A stretch of 6,974 nucleotides of DNA from Anaerolineaceae bacterium (GCA_028714615.1 JAQTMA010000216.1:1-6974), one strand, 5' to 3'; counted from the first letter of the stretch, positions 1 to 6,371 are shown. A program made the numbers and translations. Notes: a model not told the origin generated them from the letters alone.

Positions 1-335
1 TGGTCCAAATCGCCCTCGGAGTGTTGATCTGGTTAGGCATCGGGGTGACCCTGGTCCCGGTGCACATGTTGGTTGGCACCCTTCTCGTCGTGAGTCTGTG
101 GGTTTTGGCCCTTGTCGCCTGGCGTTTGGGTGTTCCTACAGGGCTACCGTTGGTCGCATTTTTATGGGGCATCCTGGTGGTAGTCCTCGGTGTGACCCAA
201 GGAGGGCTATTACCCGGGCAAGCCCACTGGGTGGTTCGGGTTGTACACCTGCTGGTAGGTTTGGGCGCCATCGGCCAGGCGGAGAGGTTAGCTTCGCGAA
301 TTGGGCAACGGCAAGGGAGCATTCTCCAAACGTAA
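1..335 (+). CDS. Small multi-pass membrane protein of unknown function, 3' end (partial)
   Basis: The reading frame is open from the window edge (first full codon at position 3) to TAA at 333-335, so the gene starts upstream. The GTG at 21 is probably just an internal valine, because the frame and the hydrophobic character continue before it. The visible ~110 residues are mostly hydrophobic, with three good membrane spans (around PVHMLVGTLLVV, LPLVAFLWGILVVV and HWVVRVVHLLVG) and probably the tail of a fourth at the start. The end, ERLASRIGQRQGS, is basic and likely cytoplasmic. Histidines at the edges of spans (one in PVHM, two in HWVVRVVH) could be heme or metal ligands, but that is speculation. 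I do not recognise a named family. The next gene begins 33 bases after this stop and has its own promoter-like box. Confidence 0.7.
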   Translation, partial: VQIALGVLIWLGIGVTLVPVHMLVGTLLVVSLWVLALVAWRLGVPTGLPLVAFLWGILVVVLGVTQGGLLPGQAHWVVRVVHLLVGLGAIGQAERLASRIGQRQGSILQT

Positions 336-356
336 ACGGATAAAGCTTGCTTCGGG

Positions 357-362
357 TACAAT
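357..362 (+). promoter_or_regulatory. Candidate -10 box (TACAAT) for the C39-like peptidase gene
   Basis: TACAAT matches the sigma-70 -10 consensus at five of six positions. It lies 6 bases before the GTG at 369, so transcription would begin at or within a base or two of the start codon. No convincing -35 hexamer is seen 16-18 bases upstream (bases near 333-340 read TAAACGGA). The same hexamer occurs twice in the divergent region near 5741-5793, which supports it as a local promoter element. The call is inferred from sequence only. Confidence 0.4.
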
Positions 363-368
363 AAGCAT

Positions 369-1028
369 GTGCCCATCGAATTTAGAACGACGGAATCTGT
401 TGTATTGCCGTACGACGTACCATTTTTTGCGCAGATCGCCAGCCCGGAGTGGATAAGCCCGATATTTGACGCGGGTTGTGACCCAACCTGGGATCCAGCC
501 TGGAATACTTTCGGGACTGAAGATGCCGCTCTGTATCGCTATTGGGCTCCGCGCGCCTGTGGGATTGCTTGCGTCAAGATGGTTGTCGAAGCTTTGGGTG
601 GACCGCTCCGCTCGATGATGAACTGGGTGGAGCTTGGATTGGAACGCGAAGGGTATCTGCTGAGGCGCGAACCAGATGGAAGCTTGCATGAGTCGGGTTG
701 GAAGCACAGCGCCCTGGCTGACTTGCTCACTAGCGCCGGATTCCCTGCCCGCTCCGTTCAAACCAACCCGACCCAAATGGTCGGTGTGCTTCGACAGGAA
801 AAACCGATTATCGTCTCGATTTCCTATGAGCTGGGAACCGACCGACCGGTCACACACAACAATGGTCATATGGGTGTCGTCACCGGCTGTGATTTAATAG
901 AAAACCAGCCGGTGGCAGTCTATTTACATAACCCATCCGGCCGCACTACAGCTATGCGCATTCACGCTCGCATTCCTATTGACCAGTTTTCACAAGGGTT
1001 TTCCGGGCGGGCAATTTTCCTTGATTAA
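369..1028 (+). CDS. C39-like (papain-fold) cysteine peptidase family protein
   Basis: This is a 219-residue protein with the layout of the peptidase C39-like family. An early PFFAQ segment supplies the candidate oxyanion-hole Gln22. Candidate catalytic Cys64 lies in WAPRACGIACVKM, His167 in NNGHMGVVTGC, and Asn188 in LHNPSG as the third residue. All the expected active-site residues are present, so the protein is probably an active thiol hydrolase. The substrate cannot be told. There is no signal peptide, membrane segment or fused ABC transporter, so it is not a standard bacteriocin-exporter C39 domain and is probably cytoplasmic. The Gln-to-Cys interval (42 residues) is longer than in compact C39 domains and includes a Trp/Asp-rich stretch (DPTWDPAW). 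The GTG at 369 is chosen because an in-frame stop (333-335) lies just upstream and later starts would lose Gln22. No Shine-Dalgarno sequence precedes it. The ATG at 367 is in another frame. Confidence 0.8.
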   Translation: MPIEFRTTESVVLPYDVPFFAQIASPEWISPIFDAGCDPTWDPAWNTFGTEDAALYRYWAPRACGIACVKMVVEALGGPLRSMMNWVELGLEREGYLLRREPDGSLHESGWKHSALADLLTSAGFPARSVQTNPTQMVGVLRQEKPIIVSISYELGTDRPVTHNNGHMGVVTGCDLIENQPVAVYLHNPSGRTTAMRIHARIPIDQFSQGFSGRAIFLD

Positions 1029-1116
1029 CCCAGCCGACCTTCACCTAGTGAGCCACATAACCGAGTGATTCCGGGAACCAAATCGGGACAGATATCATCC
1101 ATAGGGTGGAGGACTC
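1029..1116 (+). other. Intergenic region before the lipoprotein gene
   Basis: These 88 bases contain a possible -10 (TATCAT, 1093-1098) with no good -35 and the Shine-Dalgarno sequence at 1108-1112. A small palindrome, TCAC-CTA-GTGA (1041-1051), is too short to be a terminator. No other element was recognised. Confidence 0.3.
1108..1112 (+). promoter_or_regulatory. Shine-Dalgarno sequence of the lipoprotein gene
   Basis: GGAGG lies within GGTGGAGGACTC. It is 4 bases before the ATG at 1117 and 10 before the in-frame ATG at 1123, so either start is possible. Spacing alone does not decide; both give a workable lipoprotein signal peptide. It is one of the two clear ribosome binding sites seen in the window. 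Confidence 0.65.
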
Positions 1117-2106
1117 ATGCTCATGAAAACAAGGGTATTCACCGGTCTTTTAATCACTCTCGGGTTGTCTGCCTGTGCGTTTCAGGGTACCCAGGTGCAG
1201 GTCACACCTGGGAATAAGATGCAATCGACCTTATCCTCAGCGCCTACCCAACTCTATTTACCTGTTCTATCCTCTGGCGTCACCCCCACCTCTGGCCCGT
1301 CCGTGACCCTCTCACCGACCGTTTCCATTGCGCCCCTTGAAGCCGATCGCATCCAGAATATGGAGTTCACGCTGCCAGTCACCCAGAAAACTGTTAGGCT
1401 TTCCGGTGGAAAATACCAATCCGGCTCAGGTCCCGACTACTTGGAAGTCGGGATAGCTAGCCTGATTGCAGAAGGTGATTTAAATGGTGACGGAGTTGCA
1501 GATGCAGCTCTCGTGCTGGCGGAGAACACGGGTGGAACCGGACGATTTGAGTCCCTGATTGTTGTGCTCAATCAGAATGGGAATCCCATCCAGGCTGCTT
1601 CTACTCAGCTCGGCGACCGGGTAAAGATCGACGCACTCACGATACAGGATGAGCGGATTATGATCGATATGGTTAGCCACGCCCCTAACGATCCGTTATG
1701 CTGCCCATCCGTTCCGGTTGCCCAGACTTTCCGGTTGAGCCCGGCTGGTCTGCTGGTCGATCAGGTCACAACCAAGACACCCGACGGGAAGGAACGCACT
1801 ATTCATATCGATAGCCCGGCGGATGGTACCCAGGCCGGTGATGCGGTCCAGGTGAAGGGCAGCGAAACCATTTCGCCTTTCGAGAACACGCTGGCTTATC
1901 GCCTTTATGATGAAAAAAACACCTTACTTGCCGAGGGGTCTTTCCAACTGATCGCTCATGAGGCGGGTGCTCCGGCTGTATTCGCGACAGCACTCGACCT
2001 CACCAAAGTGCCCGGTGGGAGCGCCTTCCGCCTGCAAATTCTTGACATCAGCGCGGCGGATGGTTCAACGCTAGCCATGGATTCTGTGAGATTGATCCAC
2101 AAATAA
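1117..2106 (+). CDS. Secreted lipoprotein with DxNxDG-type core and C-terminal Gmad2 Ig-like domain
   Basis: This 329-residue protein has a lipoprotein signal peptide: basic MLMKTR, a hydrophobic stretch, and a lipobox LSAC with lipidated Cys20. Residues 21-80 are a Thr/Ser/Pro-rich linker typical of proteins tethered to the outer face of the membrane. Residues ~81-220 form a core with DLNGDGVAD (121-129), a DxNxDG calcium-binding-like or FG-GAP-like loop, then a Thr-Gly-Gly-rich turn (138-142), GDRVKIDALTI (166-176), and a Cys-Cys-Pro motif (195-197) in NDPLCCPS. Residues ~229-327 match the Gmad2 domain: opening IDSPADG, then a beta-rich stretch with SPFENTLAYRL, ending in ISAADGS. Gmad2 is known from spore germination proteins and other extracellular bacterial proteins; here it probably serves binding or adhesion. 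The enzymatic role, if any, is unknown. The start could be 1117 or 1123. The gene is convergent with the ABC operon across 24 bases that show no obvious terminator. Confidence 0.75.
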   Translation: MLMKTRVFTGLLITLGLSACAFQGTQVQVTPGNKMQSTLSSAPTQLYLPVLSSGVTPTSGPSVTLSPTVSIAPLEADRIQNMEFTLPVTQKTVRLSGGKYQSGSGPDYLEVGIASLIAEGDLNGDGVADAALVLAENTGGTGRFESLIVVLNQNGNPIQAASTQLGDRVKIDALTIQDERIMIDMVSHAPNDPLCCPSVPVAQTFRLSPAGLLVDQVTTKTPDGKERTIHIDSPADGTQAGDAVQVKGSETISPFENTLAYRLYDEKNTLLAEGSFQLIAHEAGAPAVFATALDLTKVPGGSAFRLQILDISAADGSTLAMDSVRLIHK

Positions 2107-2130
2107 AGATCTCAGCCGGAACAACAATCT

Positions 2131-3951
2131 TCAATCTCCCCGTTCGGCCAACGATCGAGCTTCAACGATATAAGCCAGGCTTTGGTGCCTGAAATACGTG
2201 GTGTATAGCTCGGCGTAATGCCCACCTTGCGCTAACAGACCATCGTGATTCCCCTCTTCGATAATTCGCCCATTGGCCATTACGATGATGCGGTCCGCCG
2301 ATTTGACCGTAGTTAAACGATGGGCAATCAAGATGCTGGTCGCGCTTTTCAGGATCAGGTTGAGCGCCTGCTGGATCTGCCATTCCGTGAACGGGTCGAT
2401 GCTGGCTGTGGCTTCGTCCAGGATGAAGATAGCCGGGTGCTGCACCAACACGCGCATCAAGGAAACCAACTGGCGCTGCCCCATAGAGAGGCGCGCACCC
2501 CGTTCCCCCACCTCAGTTCGTAAGCCTTCGGGCAAAGTTTCGATCCACTCGCCATCGCCAATCTGTTTGGCGATCTTTTCGATCTCGGTTACCGTCGCGC
2601 CAGGGCACGCGTAGCGAATATTCTCGATGACCGTCCCGGAGAAAAGGAAAGGGATTTGCGAGACGATCCCCAGGTGTCTGCGGTACGCCGCCAGGTCAAA
2701 GCCACGGATGTCCTGGTCATCAATCAAAATCTTGCCACCCTGGTACTCGTAGAAGCGGGCGATGAGCTTTGCGACGGAAGATTTCCCCGCACCGGTATGC
2801 CCGACCAGGGCGACCGTTTCTCCCGCCTGGATGTGCAGGTCAAAATCGGCCAGCACCGGTTCGGTATCCTTGTAATGGAATTGGACTTGATCGAAATCAA
2901 CCTGGCCACGCAGCTTGGGGACGGGAAGGTTATCCACCTGGATGACGGCCGGATCAGCGTCGATCAAAGCGAAAACCCGCTCAGCGGCGGATAGCCCGTT
3001 CTGAATCTGCGTCCAGAAGGACGACAGGTTCATGATTGGGAAAAGAAAGCGGTCCAGGCTGAGTAAGAAAAGGTACCAGGCGCCTGCAGTGACTAGCCCT
3101 TGGGTAACCGAGATGCCGCCTGCATAGATCATGACAGCCGTCGCGATCCCACCCAGCGCGTTTAACGTCGGGAAGACGATCGTAAGAGTCAGTCCTCGCC
3201 GCCAGTTGACCTGGTAGGAAGTCTGGTTGGCTTTATCGAAATCGCGATAAATACTGGCTTCCTGGCGGAAGTTTTTTGCAACGGCGATGCCGCTCACCGT
3301 CTCTTTGATCGTGGAATTGACATTCGCCATAGCCTGCATGCCCCTGGTGGTCACCCGGCGCGCCAGGCGGCGGTAGCTGATACCCAGGCCGAAGACAATA
3401 GGGATCAGGGCGAAAACGTACAAGGAGAGACGCCAATCGATCCGAACCATCACCACCGAAAGGATCAGCGCTTCAACGAATTGGGTGATTACATCCGTCA
3501 CCAGAGACACCAGATCGCCAAAATCGCGTGTGTCGGTGGTGATGCGCGATTGGACCCGCCCTGATGAGAACTCGTCGTAAAAAGATAAATCGTGGCCGGT
3601 AGCTGCCCGGAAAGCTACGGAAGCCAGGGTCATGACCACTTCTGCGATGGCGCGTGCGATCAAGCGCCGGCTGCCCCAGTTGGCCGTCCAGGAGACCAGC
3701 CCGGCTAACAATACCGCGCCGGCGATCAACGCGATGGCGCCCAGCGAGGGCTTGGTCCCCAACAGATCAACTCCCCGCGAGACGATGATTGGCATCATCG
3801 CGCCGGCTGCCGATACGACCATTACAAGCGTAGCAACGGCGATAATTCGCGTCTTTTGAGGTGCAAAGTATTGGATAATGCGCTTCACCAGAACCTGGTC
3901 TGGATACTGGCGGTCGTATTTTTCAGCGTTAAGTCCGGTGAAAAAGCCCAT
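2131..3951 (-). CDS. ABC exporter half-transporter (permease-ATPase), subunit with catalytic Glu and degenerate signature
   Basis: This 606-residue protein has a six-span transmembrane domain (spans near 35-57, 71-93, 153-170, 173-192, 255-280, 285-310), followed by a nucleotide-binding domain from ~350. Motifs seen are a probable A-loop Tyr360, Walker A GHTGAGKS (384-391), Q-loop Gln432, GERG X-loop (482-485), signature LSMGQ (488-492), Walker B ending LDE with catalytic Glu513, D-loop ASID (516-519) and H-loop His544. The signature departs from LSGGQ (Met490 for Gly), while the catalytic Glu is intact. This marks it as one half of a heterodimeric exporter, like TM288, YheH/BmrD or MdlB. The upstream gene supplies the partner. 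It starts 6 bases after that gene's stop without a good Shine-Dalgarno sequence, suggesting coupled translation. The membrane location is the cytoplasmic membrane. Substrate (drug, lipid or peptide) cannot be predicted. The C-terminal tail of ~20 residues after YFRHQ is short and charged. Confidence 0.93.
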   Translation of the reverse strand: MGFFTGLNAEKYDRQYPDQVLVKRIIQYFAPQKTRIIAVATLVMVVSAAGAMMPIIVSRGVDLLGTKPSLGAIALIAGAVLLAGLVSWTANWGSRRLIARAIAEVVMTLASVAFRAATGHDLSFYDEFSSGRVQSRITTDTRDFGDLVSLVTDVITQFVEALILSVVMVRIDWRLSLYVFALIPIVFGLGISYRRLARRVTTRGMQAMANVNSTIKETVSGIAVAKNFRQEASIYRDFDKANQTSYQVNWRRGLTLTIVFPTLNALGGIATAVMIYAGGISVTQGLVTAGAWYLFLLSLDRFLFPIMNLSSFWTQIQNGLSAAERVFALIDADPAVIQVDNLPVPKLRGQVDFDQVQFHYKDTEPVLADFDLHIQAGETVALVGHTGAGKSSVAKLIARFYEYQGGKILIDDQDIRGFDLAAYRRHLGIVSQIPFLFSGTVIENIRYACPGATVTEIEKIAKQIGDGEWIETLPEGLRTEVGERGARLSMGQRQLVSLMRVLVQHPAIFILDEATASIDPFTEWQIQQALNLILKSATSILIAHRLTTVKSADRIIVMANGRIIEEGNHDGLLAQGGHYAELYTTYFRHQSLAYIVEARSLAERGD

Positions 3952-3957
3952 AAATCG

Positions 3958-5727
3958 TTATAATTCCGAAAATATCCTGCGGTATGACTCGGACGTGTGC
4001 ATCAGTTCTTCGTGGGTACCGACGGCGGCCAATTTGCCTTTACGCATGACCAGGATAAGATCCGCCCAGCGAATCTGGGAGAGGCGGTGGGTGATGACAA
4101 ACGTAGTCCGGCCGCGGGCAGCCCGATAAATGGCGCGCTGGATCTTGTCCTCGGTAGCGCTATCGATTGCACTGGTGGAATCATCCAGGATCAGGATGCG
4201 CGGGTCGGTCAAAAAGGCGCGAGCTAGAGCCAGGCGTTGGCGCTGCCCTCCCGACAGAGTGACCCCGCGTTCACCGATGACGGTATCATAGCCATCCTTA
4301 AAAGAGGTGACAAACTCATGCGCCTGGGCAGCCTGGCTGGCGGCTTCGATCTCTTTTGAGGTAGCACCCGGTTTTCCGAAGGCAATATTGTCGGCAATCG
4401 AGCGTGAAAACAGGAATATATCCTGTTCGATGATGGAAATGCCGCGCCGTAATGTCTCCAGATTCCACGCACGTACATCCACGCCATCCACCAGCACCTG
4501 CCCGCTGGTTACATCATAGGTCCGATTGATCAGACGCGCCAGGGTGGTTTTCCCAAAGCCGGTCTGTCCAACAATTGCCACAGTTTGCCCGGGTTTTACT
4601 TTGAAGGTTATGTTCTGTACAACTGGATCCGTCTGATAGGCAAATGAAACGTTGCGGAACTCGACTTCACCGCGCATCGAGCCGGAATACCCGCTAGTGT
4701 TCTGATCGAGGTTGTCTTCACGGGACATCAATTCGAGAATGCGCCGGGCGCCAGCCAGACCCAGGGCGATGCGTGAATAAGCCCAGATGGAGGTCCAGGT
4801 TGGGAAATCCAACATGAGCAACAGGCCAAAGTAGCCCACCACCTGGCCAACGTTGAGCAACCCCATATGAAAGAGAACCAGTGCGTGGAACAAGCCAAAC
4901 GCGTAGGTCGACGCCAATACCAGATACGGTAGGAAACGAGCCTCCAGATCACCCTGGCGTACCGCCGCATTGCGGAAGCGCTGAGCATTTGCCAGGAAAC
5001 GATCCACTTCGCTGTGCTCCTGCGAGGCGCCTTTGACAGTCTCGATCCCATCCAACGCTTCGGCCAGCCGCGTATTCAAGATACCGAAGGAAGAACGCAC
5101 CTCGTCGGTGATCGGGGCAAGCGATCGCATGTAAATCCGTAAAGTGATGGCAAACAGAATGGTAAAGATCACCGGAGCCAACAAGAGGGATGGATGGTAA
5201 GCCGGAGCGAGGATCAGGGGCATGATCAAGAAGTTCAGGGACCCTACAACCTGGTTGATGCCCGGGCTGAACAAGTAATTGACCTCGCGGACATCGTTAG
5301 TGGCCCGCGCCATGGTGTCTCCCACCGGCTGGAGATTGTGAAAGGTCATACTCTTGCCGAGCAGACAGGCATACAGCTCATCGCGCACATCCCGCTCCAC
5401 CCGTTGCGCGAGCAGCTCGAAACCGAAATTGCGTCCTAATTGAAGTACTCCCCGCGCTACCTGGGAGATACCGACCAGAAGCGCCAATTGGAGTAAACGT
5501 TGAATTTGCGGGACCGGGGCAATGATCAAATTGATAGCATTGCCGATCTGTACCTGCAGGTAGGCTGCCAGAGCCGCATTGGTGAACGCACCGAACATGG
5601 CGATCAAGATGATCGGCCAATATCGCCAGGCGTGTGAAGCGACCCAGCGTACCGGGCTGCGCCTGTCTGTCGGTTGGCGCTCGGGTAATGTGAATTCTGC
5701 AGACGAGCTCGTTTGTAAGGTTGCCAT
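3958..5727 (-). CDS. ABC exporter half-transporter (permease-ATPase), subunit with Asp at the Walker B catalytic position
   Basis: This 589-residue protein is the first gene of the minus-strand operon. The hydrophilic N-terminus (1-35) is followed by six membrane spans (near 37-58, 78-98, 156-177, 179-200, 265-289, 293-315) and a nucleotide-binding domain from ~354. Walker A is GQTGFGKT (387-394), Q-loop Gln435, GERG X-loop (485-488), canonical signature LSGGQ (491-495), Walker B ending LDD with Asp516 instead of the catalytic Glu, D-loop SAID (519-522) and H-loop His547. Asp at this site with a perfect signature is typical of the degenerate-site half of heterodimeric exporters (TM287, YheI/BmrC, MdlA). 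The frame stays open upstream to 6105, but that part is antisense to the GTPase gene. The ATG at 5727 is chosen because family similarity begins there and a promoter-like element lies just before it. A weak GAGCGGA sits upstream of the start. Confidence 0.92.
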   Translation of the reverse strand: MATLQTSSSAEFTLPERQPTDRRSPVRWVASHAWRYWPIILIAMFGAFTNAALAAYLQVQIGNAINLIIAPVPQIQRLLQLALLVGISQVARGVLQLGRNFGFELLAQRVERDVRDELYACLLGKSMTFHNLQPVGDTMARATNDVREVNYLFSPGINQVVGSLNFLIMPLILAPAYHPSLLLAPVIFTILFAITLRIYMRSLAPITDEVRSSFGILNTRLAEALDGIETVKGASQEHSEVDRFLANAQRFRNAAVRQGDLEARFLPYLVLASTYAFGLFHALVLFHMGLLNVGQVVGYFGLLLMLDFPTWTSIWAYSRIALGLAGARRILELMSREDNLDQNTSGYSGSMRGEVEFRNVSFAYQTDPVVQNITFKVKPGQTVAIVGQTGFGKTTLARLINRTYDVTSGQVLVDGVDVRAWNLETLRRGISIIEQDIFLFSRSIADNIAFGKPGATSKEIEAASQAAQAHEFVTSFKDGYDTVIGERGVTLSGGQRQRLALARAFLTDPRILILDDSTSAIDSATEDKIQRAIYRAARGRTTFVITHRLSQIRWADLILVMRKGKLAAVGTHEELMHTSESYRRIFSEL

Positions 5728-5739
5728 TTTTCCGCTCAA

Positions 5740-5759
5740 GATTGTATCAAAGAACAATC
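5740..5759. repeat. Inverted repeat GATTGT-N8-ACAATC over the ABC operon promoter
   Basis: Six-base perfect arms at 5740-5745 and 5754-5759 are separated by 8 bases. The repeat covers the -10 and part of the spacer of the minus-strand promoter, the right place for a repressor operator. Arms this short arise by chance fairly often in 100 bases of sequence, so the functional reading is tentative. Confidence 0.3.
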
Positions 5760-5769
5760 CAACCTGCAA
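5741..5769 (-). promoter_or_regulatory. Candidate sigma-70 promoter of the ABC exporter operon
   Basis: On the minus strand, TTGCAG (5769-5764) is followed after exactly 17 bases by TACAAT (5746-5741). The -10 matches five of six consensus bases, the -35 only three (TTG), but the spacing is ideal. Transcription would start about 6-7 bases downstream, leaving a leader of only ~6-8 bases before the ATG at 5727. A short inverted repeat overlaps the -10 (separate entry). Confidence 0.5.
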
Positions 5770-5787
5770 ACGGAGGGATTCTGGAAT

Positions 5788-5793
5788 TACAAT
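5788..5793 (+). promoter_or_regulatory. Candidate -10 box (TACAAT) for the small GTPase gene
   Basis: TACAAT lies 32 bases before the ATG at 5826, which would give a leader of roughly 25 bases containing the ribosome binding site. The -35 region (about 5764-5770, CTGCAAA) is poor and overlaps the -35 of the opposing ABC promoter, so the two promoters would be divergent and share bases. TACGAT at 5798-5803 is an alternative -10. Confidence 0.35.
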
Positions 5794-5815
5794 TAGGTAC
5801 GATTCTTTGAGATGC

Positions 5816-5819
5816 GAGG
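5816..5819 (+). promoter_or_regulatory. Shine-Dalgarno sequence of the small GTPase gene
   Basis: GAGG sits 6 bases before the ATG at 5826, and this fixes the start. The start is also supported by the protein, whose P-loop begins at residue 13, as expected for a small GTPase without an N-terminal extension. Confidence 0.6.
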
Positions 5820-5825
5820 CATACG

Positions 5826-6371
5826 ATGAGCGCTTACCCAATCCGCAAAGTCTTGATCGCCGGGGATGACAATGTCGGGAAAACCTCCCTGGTTCGACGA
5901 TACTGTGAAGGACGCTTCGAATCCTCACACCAAATGACCATTGGGGTTGATTTTCAAGGCAAGGTAGTAGAGTTGCCCGGTGGCCCTGTGAAGCTGTCCA
6001 TCTGGGATCTGGCCGGACAGCAGCGTTTCGAGTCCATTCGGACAAGTTTCTACCGCGGCAGCCTGGCGACCGCCCTGGTTTATGACCTGGACGTGCCAGA
6101 CACACTGAAGAGCCTGGCCCGCTGGTTTAAAGAAATTATCCAGATGCTTCCGAAGCAGCCATTTCTGGTGGTTGGAAACAAATGTGACCTTGTTACTGAA
6201 ACGACCGACCGGGTTGGATTACAATTGGCTGCAGTTATTCACGCAGAGTATGTGCGCACCAGCGCCTTAACCGGAGAAGGGGTGGATGCAATGTTTGAGA
6301 AATTGGCTGTCATGGCAAATGACGCCACCGCCAGCCTGCCTCAACCTGACCCTAACGAGCCCTCTGCCTGA
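5826..6371 (+). CDS. Rab/Ras-like small GTPase
   Basis: This 181-residue single-domain protein carries all five G motifs: G1 GDDNVGKT (13-20), G2 Thr38 in TIGVDF (38-43), G3 WDLAGQ (60-65), G4 NKCD (118-121) and G5 TSAL (145-148). TIGVDF and the WDxAGQ-RF stretch closely resemble eukaryotic Rab GTPases. Gln65 is in the place of Ras Gln61, so intrinsic catalysis should be intact, unlike MglA-type proteins with a rearranged active site. The aliphatic/Asp-rich VYDLD (85-89) and the Trp100 helix also follow the Ras fold. There is no C-terminal cysteine for lipid anchoring; the tail (SLPQPDPNEPSA) is Pro-rich and probably disordered, so membrane attachment, if any, must be indirect. It is likely a cytoplasmic molecular switch; regulators and effectors are unknown. 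It is transcribed away from the ABC operon, and its 3' end overlaps the opposing WD40 gene by 20 bases. Confidence 0.92.
   Translation: MSAYPIRKVLIAGDDNVGKTSLVRRYCEGRFESSHQMTIGVDFQGKVVELPGGPVKLSIWDLAGQQRFESIRTSFYRGSLATALVYDLDVPDTLKSLARWFKEIIQMLPKQPFLVVGNKCDLVTETTDRVGLQLAAVIHAEYVRTSALTGEGVDAMFEKLAVMANDATASLPQPDPNEPSA
6352..6371. other. Tail-to-tail overlap of the GTPase and WD40 genes
   Basis: The GTPase stop TGA (6369-6371) lies 17 bases beyond the WD40 stop (TAG, 6354-6352 on the minus strand). The two genes therefore share 20 bases of coding sequence on opposite strands, and no intergenic terminator is possible here. Transcripts from either side must run into the other gene. Confidence 0.85.

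Noticed and set aside
288..869. 193-codon minus-strand frame opposite the peptidase gene
   Set aside because: It lies almost wholly antisense to a gene with a full catalytic motif set, and its product shows no recognisable domain.
1041..1051. Palindrome TCAC-CTA-GTGA after the peptidase gene
   Set aside because: Four-base arms with no following T-run do not make a terminator, and the site is too short to call an operator.
2107..2130. Possible bidirectional terminator between the lipoprotein and ABC genes
   Set aside because: Only AAGAT/ATCTT arms with a long loop are present; no stable GC-rich stem or T-run is visible on either strand.
2656..2994. Plus-strand frame of 112 codons inside the 606-residue ABC gene
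   Set aside because: It is a shadow of the nucleotide-binding domain coding sequence on the other strand, with no motif of its own.
5579..5869. Plus-strand frame of 96 codons crossing the divergent promoter region
   Set aside because: It starts antisense to the ABC gene and ends out of frame inside the GTPase gene; no domain is seen.
5728..6105. Open frame extending the 589-residue ABC protein upstream by 126 codons on the minus strand
   Set aside because: The extension is mostly antisense to the GTPase gene, is rich in Arg, Pro and Ser without transporter-like features, and would include the promoter-like element. The ATG at 5727 fits the family's usual start.
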